A stretch of DNA of 64,000 bases from Tessaracoccus flavescens (GTDB lineage: Bacteria > Actinomycetota > Actinomycetes > Propionibacteriales > Propionibacteriaceae): NCBI RefSeq assembly GCF_001998865.1, contig NZ_CP019607.1:2790001-2854000 (forward strand), in the 5' to 3' direction. Of this stretch, positions 25,815 through 34,837 are shown piece by piece (positions within the stretch are counted from its first letter, which is position 1; each line of letters starts with the position of its first letter). Under the pieces are notes generated by a model. That model searched no databases and was not told where the DNA came from. It saw only the letters and a list, made by a program, of their open reading frames with translations. The translations under genes and the position numbers were made by a program.

Positions 25815-27257
25815 CGACGACACTCATACATAGTCCCCGCGAACGAAGGGGCCGTACCTCACATACTTTTCCCCGGGAAACAGTGACCGGCCACGATGGG
25901 GTGTGGAGGTTGGAGAGAAGCTGTCGATGGCAGCCCGAGTCGAGATCACGAAGAAGTACGCCAAGGCCTATGCCGCGGCCCCGAAGAAGGGCAAGTCCCA
26001 GATCCTCGACCACGTGGTCGAGATCACCGGCTGGAACCGTGACCATGCCCGCCAGCAGTTGGTGGCCCGGTTGAAACAGGCCCCGGGACGGGCCACCGCG
26101 ACGGTCGCGGTGATCGATCGGCGCAAGACCAAGGCGTGTAAGTACTCCTACGACGCCAGGCTGATCCTGCAGCGGGTATGGGCGGCCTCGGGGGGCAGCT
26201 GCGGGCAGTACCTCGCCGCATCCATGAGCGATCTGATCGATGCGATGGAAGCCGAAGGCGAACTGGTGCCTAGCCAGGACCGTTACAGCGCCGAGGTCAG
26301 GGCCGAGCTGGAATCGATGTCGGCGGCCACGATCGACCGGTACCTCGCACCGGCGCGGGCGAAGGACCCGATCCGAGGAAAGACCGCCACCAAGCCCGGC
26401 AGCCTGCTACGAAACTCGATCACCGTGCGTAAAGCCGGTGACGAGGTCGAAGCCGAACCCGGGTTCTTCGAAGTCGACACCGTGGCCCACTGCGGCCCCA
26501 CGCTGAAGGGCGAGTTCGCCCGCAGCGTGAACTTCACCGACATGCACACCGGCTGGAGCTTCACCTACTCCATCCGCAACAACGCCCACCTCCACATCCG
26601 GACCGCGTTCGACCACTTCATCGCCCAGGTCCCGTTCGCGGTCACCGGGATCGATTGTGACAACGGCTCGGAGTTCATCAACCACGACCTGATCGGCTGG
26701 GCCGGCCAACGAGAGGTGTTCTTCACCCGGTCGCGGCCTTACAAGAAAAACGATCAAGCCACCATCGAATCGAAGAACAACCACCTCGTGCGCCGCTACG
26801 GCTTCTACCACCGCTACGACACCGCCACCGAACTCGCGTTACTCAACCAGCTATGGCCGCTGGTCAACGACCGGCTCAACTTCTTCACCCCCACGAAGAA
26901 ACCCGAAGGCTGGGCCACCGACACCGTAGGGCGCCGCAAACGCCTCTACGACAAGCCACGCTCCCCCTACCAGAGGCTCCTGGCCGCCGGGGTCCTCAAC
27001 CCCGCCCAGGAAACAGAACTAGCCGCCTACAAGGCCACCCTCAAACCCGTCGCAATGCAACGACGCATCACCGAGATCCAACAGGAGCTCACCCGACTCG
27101 CAGGCCGAAAGACAGCCCGTCTCGAACAACACATCGCATGGAAGGCACCCGACCCCGCCGGCCTCAAAACCCGGGCCAGCTAACCCTTGTTTTCACGGGG
27201 AAAAATATCTGAGGTAAGGCCTACCATTTCGCGGGGACTTGACAGTGAGGTACCACG
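25815..27257 (+). mobile_element. second insertion sequence of the same family, same target
   Basis: End motifs are GTCCCCGCGAA then TACCTCA.ATA.TTTTCCCC on the left (25832-25880) and the inverse on the right (27190-27256). It abuts the first IS. ATCGT recurs at 27258-27262, so three copies of the pentamer frame two elements. The right copy touches the stop codon of the DUF1801 gene. Confidence 0.75.
25927..27183 (+). CDS. rve-domain (DDE) transposase
   Basis: About 418 aa. The core residues lie in FEVDTVAHCG, DCDNGSEFINHD and KKNDQATIESKNN. It shares the TGWNRDHARQQL and KPGSLLRNSI blocks with the preceding transposase but is clearly diverged, so the two ISs are relatives rather than recent copies. 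GTG 25903 is an alternative start. Confidence 0.87.
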   Translation: MAARVEITKKYAKAYAAAPKKGKSQILDHVVEITGWNRDHARQQLVARLKQAPGRATATVAVIDRRKTKACKYSYDARLILQRVWAASGGSCGQYLAASMSDLIDAMEAEGELVPSQDRYSAEVRAELESMSAATIDRYLAPARAKDPIRGKTATKPGSLLRNSITVRKAGDEVEAEPGFFEVDTVAHCGPTLKGEFARSVNFTDMHTGWSFTYSIRNNAHLHIRTAFDHFIAQVPFAVTGIDCDNGSEFINHDLIGWAGQREVFFTRSRPYKKNDQATIESKNNHLVRRYGFYHRYDTATELALLNQLWPLVNDRLNFFTPTKKPEGWATDTVGRRKRLYDKPRSPYQRLLAAGVLNPAQETELAAYKATLKPVAMQRRITEIQQELTRLAGRKTARLEQHIAWKAPDPAGLKTRAS

Positions 27258-27261
27258 ATCG

Positions 27262-27684
27262 TCACTCTGTGGCCTTGCGGAGGCGCTCGATGATGAGGGC
27301 CTCCTCCGTCTCGGTGAGCTCGAGCAGGGCGTAGTGGGTGGGCCACATGTTGCCCTCGTCGAGCCTCGCGGCCTCCTCGAATCCGACCGTGGAGTAGCGG
27401 TAGTCGAACTTGGACGCGGGCTGCAGGAAGATCACGTTCTTCCCGTGGGCGTTGGCCCAGGCGGGCATCCCGTAGTAGGTCTTGCCGACCAGCTGCGGGG
27501 CGACCTGCTTGACCAGTTCATGCAGGCGAAGCGCGATCGCGCGGTCGTGCTCGGGCAGTTCGTCGATCTTGGCGAACATGGCCTTCTCCGAGGCGTCGGC
27601 CTTCTTCGACGCGCGCAGCTCGGCCGCGCGTTCCTTCATCGCCTTCTTCTCCTCCTCGGAGAAGCCGGGGTTTGTCTTTGCCAT
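27262..27684 (-). CDS. DUF1801/YdhG-like domain protein
   Basis: 140 aa. It has a charged helical N-terminus (SEEEKKAMKERAAELRASKK), then a compact domain with GKTYYGMPAWA and KNVIFLQPASKFDYRYSTVGF, as in DUF1801 proteins. ATG 27684. Its TGA overlaps the target duplication of the tandem IS insertions; the coding sequence is whole. Confidence 0.85.
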   Translation of the reverse strand: MAKTNPGFSEEEKKAMKERAAELRASKKADASEKAMFAKIDELPEHDRAIALRLHELVKQVAPQLVGKTYYGMPAWANAHGKNVIFLQPASKFDYRYSTVGFEEAARLDEGNMWPTHYALLELTETEEALIIERLRKATE

Positions 27685-27742
27685 GGTGCTCCTCAGATCG
27701 TGGGAGGTCGATCATCCCACGAGGGGATCGTCCGGAGAAGGA

Positions 27743-27772
27743 GAACCGCCCCCGGATGGCCGGGGGCGGTTC
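27743..27772. terminator. strong intrinsic terminator
   Basis: GAACCGCCCCCGG-ATGG-CCGGGGGCGGTTC is a 13-bp perfect stem with a tetraloop. It stands 15 bp past the stop of the surface-protein gene and confirms that the gene truly ends at LPSTGR. Confidence 0.85.
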
Positions 27773-27786
27773 GTCGGTCAGTCAGC

Positions 27787-29498
27787 TCAGCGTCCGGTGG
27801 ACGGCAGTCCGGGCTTGACCGGGGGACGGCTCGGCGACGGGGTCGGCGAGGGGCTCGGCGACGGCGTGGGCACGTCGTTGATGGTGTTGGTCACGACGAC
27901 GTCGGTGGTGTCGCCTGCGGCGACGGTGAAGTTGACGTTGTCGATGACGATGTCGCCCCAGACGGTGCCGGTAATGGCGACCGGGGTCTTCTCGCTGATC
28001 GACACGACAGCGCCCGCGGGAAGCTCGGGGCTGGTCGCCTTCTCGCCGGCCTTGACCTCGAGCGAGCCGGAGCCCGCCTCGAAGCCGTCACCGGCGGGGA
28101 AGGAGTAGTCGATCGTGAAGGTGGTGTCCGCGGGAACCTTTGACGCGGCGTCACCGGCGAGCAGCTTGCTGACCTCGAACTGGCCCGTCTTCAGGGCGAG
28201 CGGGTTGGTCAGGGTGATCTCGGAGAGGGTGCCGCCCTTGAGCGTGAACTCCGACTCGGAGAACACCGGGGTGCCCCACGAGGCGTTCGGCAGCGCCGAC
28301 GGCGTGGCCTCAGACAGCTTGACGGTCGAGTTGCGGGGGAAGTCCTCGCTCGTCCAGGTCTGGCCGGCCTTGAAGGTGAACGTGTCGGTGACAGGCTCGC
28401 CTTCGCCCTCGGGCGGGGTGACGGTGTAGGTGACTGAGAAGTCGACGTCGTCGACGTTCACGTCCGGACCGTCGACGGTCTTGGTGACGGCGAAGCGGCC
28501 GACGTTCTCGCCGATGCCGGTGGCGGAGCCGCCGACGTTGCGCTGCTGGGCGGTGACCGTCTTCTCCTCCTCGGTGCCGACCGTCGCTTCGTTCTCGTAG
28601 GTCTCAAGCGTCAGGTCGGTGGGCTGGGTCACGAACTTGATCTCGTAGAAGTAGCCCTTTTCGGCGACGATCGTGACCTGGTCACGGGCGGCGTTGATGG
28701 TGTACTCCGACTCCGGCTTGACCTGCCAGTTGGTCGGGCGCCAGTAGCCTGCGCTGTTCGGGCGGACCTCGTTGGTCTCGAAGACGACGGCGGAGCGCGC
28801 GGGGATCAGGTCCTGCCCGGCTCCCGGGGTGTCCTTGACGATGATCGTCTCGCCGCCCTCTGCGCCGTTCGGGCCTGCCTCGACGGCAACCGTCCAGACG
28901 ATGGCGTTGGTCTCGTAGTCCCAACCGCCCCACTTGCCGTTGCCCCGGCCCGTGAACTCGCAGTTCTCGGGGCAGGTGCCTCCGGTCTTGGGCGGAACGA
29001 CGGTCAGCGTCGCCTCGACGTCGTCGAACGTGTAGGTCACCTGGGTGTCGGTCGTGGTCTCGGTGGTGACCTGGACCCAGAACTTGAACGTGCCCCGCAG
29101 GTTCAGCGGGTTCTCGGCGATGTAGTCGTCGTCGATGTCGCAGAACAGCCTGGTGTCCTCGACGTAGCACGTGCCCATCTGGACCGAGGGCGTGGTGCCC
29201 TTCGCGTCAGACATCATCGGGAACGACGTCTTCACGCCCCGCAGACCCTCCGGGAGTTCGACCTCCAGGCCGGCGGTGGGCGCCGGGTTGTCGGGGAGCG
29301 ACCAGGTGCCGACGAGCTCTGCCCGTGACCACGTGGTGGCGCTCTCCTGTGTGAACTTCATCGAGGTGATCGTCGCCTCCGTGGTGTAGGGCGGCGCGCG
29401 TTGGCTGCGGACAGCCCGAGCAGCGCGAGCAGCCCCACCAGGGTGGTACCGATCACGGTGAGCACGCTGATCCGGCGCGTGCCCTTTCCTGAAAACAT
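27787..29498 (-). pseudogene. secreted DUF5979-type surface protein, frameshifted after the signal peptide; LPSTG at the extreme C-terminus
   Basis: ATG 29498 with GGGGGAG before it opens a clear signal peptide (TRRISVLTVIGTTLVGLLAL then GLSAANA). That frame dies 14 codons later. The mature part continues in another frame as APPYTTEATITSMKFTQES from about base 29395 and stays open to 27787 (524 aa from the inner ATG 29361). One base missing in the GCGCGCC run would restore ...ANA|APPY, an ideal cleavage site. The body is a beta-rich wall protein with repeated DUF5979-like modules and a Pro/Ser/Thr tail. It ends LPSTGR with no hydrophobic helix after the sortase motif. Confidence 0.75.
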
Positions 29499-30019
29499 GT
29501 TTTCTCCCCCTATGTGGACGTCTCGGGGACGTCAGCGCCCCGAGGGGCTCAGCAGGCGCGTCAGAGCGACAGGCCCGTCTTGCCAGATGGATAGTTTACC
29601 CGAGGGGGGCATTTTCAGCAGTTCGGGAACATCTTCTACTACGAATGGTCGGAGGCCGGTCGGCTCCCCGCGTGGAAAGGTTGTTTCTAGCAGAAAACGG
29701 ACAGTTACGCGTCTGTGGATAACGTCGCCGCTGGCAAGATCGCTTCCGTGTGACCGTCCGGCGACGGTGCTCGATCCGTGAAATCTGGACCCGAGGTGTC
29801 GGGGTCTACCTGTCCCGTGAAGCAGTTCCCTGGGAACCTCGTGCCAGCGCAGGCGCGGCGCTGTGGGTGAACCCGACACCAGGAGCCCGGAGCAGGCGCA
29901 GGCCAGTACAGAACTGGCAATCCTGCGCGGAACCCCGCCACGGCCTCCTGGGTGACGACGGCTGTCTCAATGGCTGTCACAGGTGTGGGCTGGGCAACCG
30001 TCAACCCGCTCCCGCAAGG
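29499..30019. other. intergenic region without a convincing gene
   Basis: The first part is comparatively AT-rich and holds the surface-protein RBS. A 13-bp palindrome GTTCCC-t-GGGAAC lies at 29825-29837. Short ORFs here have no family features. Confidence 0.5.
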
Positions 30020-30092
30020 CGCCCCAGGCAGGACTCGAACCTGCAACCGACGGATTAGAAGGCCGTTGCGCTATCCATTGCGCCACTGGGGC
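30020..30092 (-). tRNA. tRNA-Arg (anticodon UCU)
   Basis: 73 nt with acceptor GCCCCAG/CTGGGGC, anticodon loop CTTCTAA giving UCU, and T-loop TTCGAGT. A C-T mismatch closes the anticodon stem. Confidence 0.93.
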
Positions 30093-30152
30093 TGGGCCCC
30101 AACAGTGTAGCCCGCTGGCACGGGTGGCTCCGCGACGCCTAGATTGGTCGCC

Positions 30153-30785
30153 ATGACAGAGAATCTGGTGTGGATCGACTGCGAGATGACCGGGCTTGAC
30201 CTAGTCAACGACGCGCTCATCGAGGTTGCGGTGCTCGTCACCGACGGTGACCTCAACGTGCTGGGTGACGGAGTCGACGTCCTCATCAAGCCGAGCGACG
30301 AGCAGCTCGCCAACATGGGCGACTTCGTCCGCGAGATGCACACCAACTCCGGCCTCCTCGACGAGCTGTCCGAGGGGGTCACCATGGAGGAGGCCACAAG
30401 GGCCGCCCTCGACTACATCCGCGAGTTCGTCCCCGTCGCGCGCAAGGCGCCGCTGGCAGGCAACACGATTGGCACCGACCGTGCCTTCCTCGCGCGCGAC
30501 ATGCCCGAGCTGGAGGAGTGGGTCCACTACCGCAACGTCGACGTCTCCTCGCTGAAGGAGCTCGCGAAGCGCTGGTTCCCCAAGATCCAATACCAGGCGC
30601 CAGCCAAGACGGGCAACCACCGGGCGCTCGCCGACATCCAGGAGTCGATCGAGGAGCTGCGCTACTACCGCGAGGCGATGTTCGTGGCGCCCCCCGGCCC
30701 GACGACCCCGGAGTTGCGGGCCATCGCCGCCAAGCACCGCGGCGCCCTGACCGGCAACACGGGAGAGGCCCCGGCCCAGGCCTGA
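30153..30785 (+). CDS. orn: oligoribonuclease
   Basis: 210 aa DEDDh exonuclease that degrades 2-5 nt RNA fragments and linear pGpG. Catalytic residues lie in WIDCEMTGLD, NTIGTDRAFLARDMPEL and HRALADIQESIEEL. ATG 30153 matches the family start. Confidence 0.97.
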   Translation: MTENLVWIDCEMTGLDLVNDALIEVAVLVTDGDLNVLGDGVDVLIKPSDEQLANMGDFVREMHTNSGLLDELSEGVTMEEATRAALDYIREFVPVARKAPLAGNTIGTDRAFLARDMPELEEWVHYRNVDVSSLKELAKRWFPKIQYQAPAKTGNHRALADIQESIEELRYYREAMFVAPPGPTTPELRAIAAKHRGALTGNTGEAPAQA

Positions 30786-30876
30786 GCGCACCCCGCGGGG
30801 CCCGGAAACCTCGATTTTCCACCCCCGGCAACCGTGCGCTATTCTTCTCAGGTCATCGACTCAGGTCGACGACGAT

Positions 30877-30953
30877 GGTGGGTATAGCTCAGCTGGTAGA
30901 GCACCTGGTTGTGGTCCAGGATGTCGCGGGTTCAAGTCCCGTTACTCACCCCA
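30877..30953 (+). tRNA. tRNA-His (anticodon GUG), left edge of accessory island
   Basis: Acceptor GGTGGGTA with the extra G-1 of tRNA-His, anticodon loop TTGTGGT giving GUG, T-loop TTCAAGT, and CCA encoded at 30951-30953. Accessory sequence (conjugation fragment, ISs, defence genes) begins right after it, so it is a candidate att site. Confidence 0.95.
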
Positions 30954-31000
30954 AACGGGTCAGGTGTGAACTTGCGACCAAGGGTCCTCCGCGGCCCAGC

Positions 31001-31462
31001 TCAGTGCGTCGGCATGGAGGCCAGACAGTTGAGGATCGCGACGGCCTCGGACGCGGCGCTGGGGTCGAGGGTCCACCTGAACAGCTCGGCCGGTGGACGA
31101 CCGTCGAGCGCGGCGGCGTGCAGCAGGCTTTGGAGTGCGGTGCGGGTCTTGCCTTCCCAGAACCCGCCGGACTCGACTCCTCCGGCGCTGAGACCGGTGG
31201 CGGCGGCGAGTCCGTTGGCGCGGATCATCGCGGTCAACGGATCGTCGCAGCCGCGGATGGGTGACCAGCGCAGCCCTGCCGGGATGCCTTCGGCGAGGTG
31301 TTGGGGGTCGAACACGGCGACCGGCCCGCCTTTGCGGCGTCGGGCGCGAAGGGTCGCGGTGAGTGCCGAGTGCGGTCGCTCCGTTCTGCCGATCAGCGTG
31401 GGACACGCGCCTTGAGCCAGGCGGTCACTCCGTTCTGCCACCGGTCGGGGTCGGTGTTCCAA
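31001..31462 (-). pseudogene. TraG/VirD4-type coupling protein fragment
   Basis: The segment GGPVAVFDPQHLAEGIPAGL then RWSPIRGCDDPLTAMIRA and FWEGKTRTALQSLLHAAALDG matches the ATPase core of conjugative coupling proteins (VFDPQ...RWSP..GC.DP). Both the Walker A part and the C-terminus are missing. It is a relic of an integrative conjugative element. Confidence 0.75.
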
Positions 31463-31645
31463 CAGAGGGTGTGGGCGTCATCAACGCGATCCTCGACGCA
31501 CCCGGCGCGGTCGTGACCACCAGCACCAGGCCCGACAACACCATATCGTCCGGCCACGCCCAGAGAGACCCGACTCAAGCCGTACGTCCGCCGGTATCAT
31601 CGGGAGTGTTGGCCTGCCTGGGCCATAGAGCGAGGGAGGAGCATC

Positions 31646-31846
31646 GTGGCTGAGCCGTGGCTGTCCGCAGACGACATCGCCGCCCACCTCGGGGTCACCA
31701 AAGACACCGTCTACACCTGGATCGCCGAGAAGGCCATGCCCGCCCACAAGGTCGGACGCCTCTGGAAGTTCCAAGCCAGCGAGATCGACGACTGGGTGCG
31801 ACGAGGTGGCGCTGCCGCCGACTCCGAACCCTCCCCGCCCGGGTGA
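31646..31846 (+). CDS. excisionase-type HTH DNA-binding protein
   Basis: 66 aa, complete: LSADDIAAHLGVTKDTVYTWIAEKAMPAHKVGRLWKFQASEIDDWV is a whole MerR/excisionase winged HTH. GTG start with GAGGAG upstream. Such small HTH genes often head defence operons whose next gene is a SNF2-type helicase, as here; it may be the regulator. Confidence 0.85.
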   Translation: MAEPWLSADDIAAHLGVTKDTVYTWIAEKAMPAHKVGRLWKFQASEIDDWVRRGGAAADSEPSPPG

Positions 31847-31935
31847 GCGCATCGCTTGCTTCGCGCCGCCGTCGACACTTTGTCAGTGGCACCCCATATC
31901 CTGATTCACTGCCCAAAATCGGAAGGAGGCACCTC

Positions 31936-33402
31936 GTGACAGAAGCGACGACCGACGCAACGTTGACGCTCGCGACGCTTCGCGCGGGCCAGCGCCTCCG
32001 GGGCTTGGTGCCGGGGCAGACGGTCACCCTGATCGCCATCGACCCTATCGACGCCGAGCTGTTCGAGGTCTTCTACCGCGACGACTCCGGTCGCAGCGGA
32101 GCACGCGCGATCACCGATGCCGACGCGGCACGGTTCGAGGTCGCGGGCGACTTTGACTCCGCCCCCGCCTACGATGCCGATCCGGACGAGTTCCGGCTCG
32201 CAGCCGAGGCGCTCCGGATCAAGTACGCGGCGCTGTATGACCCGATGGTCGCGGTCAACAGCTCGGACGTGGACCCGCTGCCGCACCAGATTCGCGCGGT
32301 CTACGAGGAACTGCTGCCGCGCATCCCGCTGCGGTTCCTGCTGGCCGACGACCCCGGCGCGGGCAAGACGATCATGGCCGGGCTGTACCTGAAGGAGTTG
32401 ATCCTGCGCTCGGACTGCGAGCGCGCGATCATCGTCGCCCCGGGTGGGCTCGTGGAGCAGTGGCGCGAGGAGCTCAGCCAGAAGTTCGACCTGCGCTTCG
32501 AAATCTTCAGCCGCCAGATGGTCGATGACGCCCAGGGCCGCAACGTCTTCGCTGAGCACCCGTTCCTGATCGCCCGCATGGACCAGCTCTCCCGTAGCGA
32601 AGACCTGACCGAGCAACTCGGCGAGGTCACCTGGGATGTCGCCGTCGTTGACGAGGCCCATCGCATGTCTGCCCACTACTCCTCGTGGGCGGGCGAGGTC
32701 GATGAAACCAAGCGCTTCAAACTCGGCCGCCTGCTGTCAGAGACGGCACACAACTTTCTGTTGATGACCGCGACCCCGCACGCGGGCAAGGAAGAGGACT
32801 TCCAACTGTTCATGTCGCTGCTGGACCGCGACCGCTTCGAGGGCCAGTACCGGCAAGGCGTGCACCGTACCGACACCCACGGCCTGATGCGCCGCATGGT
32901 GAAAGAAGACCTGCTCACCTTCGAGGGCAAGCCACTGTTCCCCGAACGCAAGGCCTACACCGTCGAGTACGAGCTGAGCCCCGCCGAGCGAGACCTCTAC
33001 GAACAGGTCACCAACTACGTCCGCACCGAGATGGGGCGTGCTGAGCGGATCGCCCAGGCCGGGGACAAGAAGCGCGGCAACAACGTCGGGTTCGCGCTCA
33101 CCGTGCTGCAACGCCGCCTCGCCTCCAGCCCCGAAGCGATCCTGCGATCCCTGGAACGACGCCAGCAGCGCCTCGACACGAAACTGCGCGACATGCAGCG
33201 CATCACCGACGATGCCCGCTTCCGCACCTCTATCGCCTCACACATCGACGAATGGACCACGGGCAAGACCACGCTCGATTTCGGAAGCGACGCACTACCC
33301 GCGTTTTCGGTCGACGACTTCGAGGACTTCGAAGAGGAAACGACCGACGAGGAACGCGCCCAGTTCGAGGAACAGGCAGACCAGGGCTCTTCACAGAAGT
33401 GA
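31936..33402 (+). pseudogene. DrmD-like SNF2 helicase, C-terminal half removed by ISL3 insertion
   Basis: GTG 31936 with GGAGG upstream. It has an N-terminal domain, then an SF2 ATPase core: LLADDPGAGKTIMAGLYLKE (Walker A), IIVAPGGLVEQW, VVDEAHRMS (DEAH box), LLMTATPHAG. The native sequence stops at 33384 where an ISL3 copy begins; the last residues GSSQK come from the IS. Relatives are about 1000 aa and act in DISARM or DUF1156/DUF499-type anti-phage systems. The helicase C domain and any methylase partner are absent, so the system cannot work as such. Confidence 0.85.
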
Positions 33403-34837
33403 GTGGATCAGGGGTCTGAACCCGCCAGCGTCGAGTAGGCATCTGGCGACGTAGTTGACGATGCTGCGGAAGCCTCGGGCTGTGCCGCGGAGGTGTTCGA
33501 GCAATCCGTTGATCGCTTCGGTGGGGCCGTTCGAGGTGCCGGGGTGGTCGAAGAACGCGAGGATGTCATCGCGGCGCCGTTTCATCGTCTGCCCGAGCGA
33601 GCGGAGCTCGTCGAGGCCGGCGGGAACCCCGGCCTTGATGGCGTCGATCACCCGGGTCATGATCTTCTTCCCCTCGGCTGGGTCGGGGGCCTGGTAGGCG
33701 TCGATCACGTCCTGGTAGATGCTCCAGGTGACCTCGAACGCGACATGCCGCTCGTCGGCGAGGACCTTCGCGAGCCGGTGCTGCTGCTTCTCTGTGAGCA
33801 GCGAAGCGCGGGTGCGGGCGACGCGTCGGATGCCGTAGAGCGGGTCACCGGAGCGGCCCCGATGCCCCAGTGTCTCTTGCTGGATGCGTTGCCTGCAGCG
33901 GTCGAGCTTGTCACCGACCAGGGCCACGACATGATACGGATCCATTACGGTGGTGACGGTGTCGATGGCTTCGACGGCGGCGCTCTTGTAGCCGGTGAAT
34001 CCGTCCATCGCGACGATCTCCACTCGGTTCCGAAACGAGTCGGTCTGGGCTTCGAGCCAGGTCTTGAACGCCTGCTTCGAGCGGCCCTCGACCACGGCCA
34101 GCAGGCGTGAGGGACCGGTTCTGGTCCTTGTCGGGGTCAGGTCGATGATGACGGTGACGTACTTGTCGCCGTGTCGTGTGTGTCGCCACGCGTGCTCATC
34201 GACGCCGACAATGGTGACCCCATCAAGCCGGTCTGGGGTGTCGATGAGCAGTTCGGTGCCGGCGGCCAGGATCGCGTCCGAGGCGGTGTTCCAGGCGACG
34301 CCGAGGTTGGCCGCGACCCGGGCGATCGACATCCGGTCGACCACGACCTGCTTGACCGCCAACATGATCGCGTCACGCGACAGCTTCCCCTTCGACGGCG
34401 CCGCCGCCGTGATGCTGTGACGCCAGATCCGTCGACACGGTACGCACCGGTAGCGAGGGACGACCACCTCCAGGATCGTGGGCTTCCACCCGAACGGCAC
34501 ATGCGCCAACCTGCGCAGCACCGCATCGTGCCGGACGCCCGGCCCGGCGCAGCCCGGACACGGCGATGGCGGTGTGGTGGGGCGGCAGCGCAGCACTGTG
34601 TGGTCGGGTTCGACGCGCTGGGCGGTCACGGACAGCCCGAGACGGTCCAGCCGGCAGAACGTATCGAGGCAGGGTGGGGTAGCGTTTCGCACAAGGGCCC
34701 TTGGGTTTTCAGATGTGGCTTAGACACCTTCATCCTGCCAACCCGAGGGCCCCCACTACCAGCCCGACCCTCCGGAGCGCCACCGAGCCGGGTCGCTCAG
34801 ATGCCGCCCTTGGCTCCACTGCCTTCTGTGAAGAGCC
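33385..34837 (-). mobile_element. ISL3-family element (copy A)
   Basis: Ends are GGCTCTTCACAGAAG (33385) and its inverse ending 34837. Left flank CAGACCAG and right flank AGTGATCT do not match, so no target duplication remains: the two sides come from different molecules or a deletion took place. Confidence 0.9.
33391..34692 (-). CDS. ISL3-family transposase (copy A)
   Basis: 433 aa. An N-terminal zinc-ribbon-like region (CRPTTPPSPCPGCAG, CVPCRRIWRH) is followed by an HTH and a DDE core: IVGVDEHAWR, VAMDGFTGYKSA, DPYHVVAL and SNGPTEAINGLLEHLRG. It is complete and probably the active parent of the interrupted copy at 37.5-41.7 kb. Confidence 0.92.
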   Translation of the reverse strand: MRNATPPCLDTFCRLDRLGLSVTAQRVEPDHTVLRCRPTTPPSPCPGCAGPGVRHDAVLRRLAHVPFGWKPTILEVVVPRYRCVPCRRIWRHSITAAAPSKGKLSRDAIMLAVKQVVVDRMSIARVAANLGVAWNTASDAILAAGTELLIDTPDRLDGVTIVGVDEHAWRHTRHGDKYVTVIIDLTPTRTRTGPSRLLAVVEGRSKQAFKTWLEAQTDSFRNRVEIVAMDGFTGYKSAAVEAIDTVTTVMDPYHVVALVGDKLDRCRQRIQQETLGHRGRSGDPLYGIRRVARTRASLLTEKQQHRLAKVLADERHVAFEVTWSIYQDVIDAYQAPDPAEGKKIMTRVIDAIKAGVPAGLDELRSLGQTMKRRRDDILAFFDHPGTSNGPTEAINGLLEHLRGTARGFRSIVNYVARCLLDAGGFRPLIHSLL

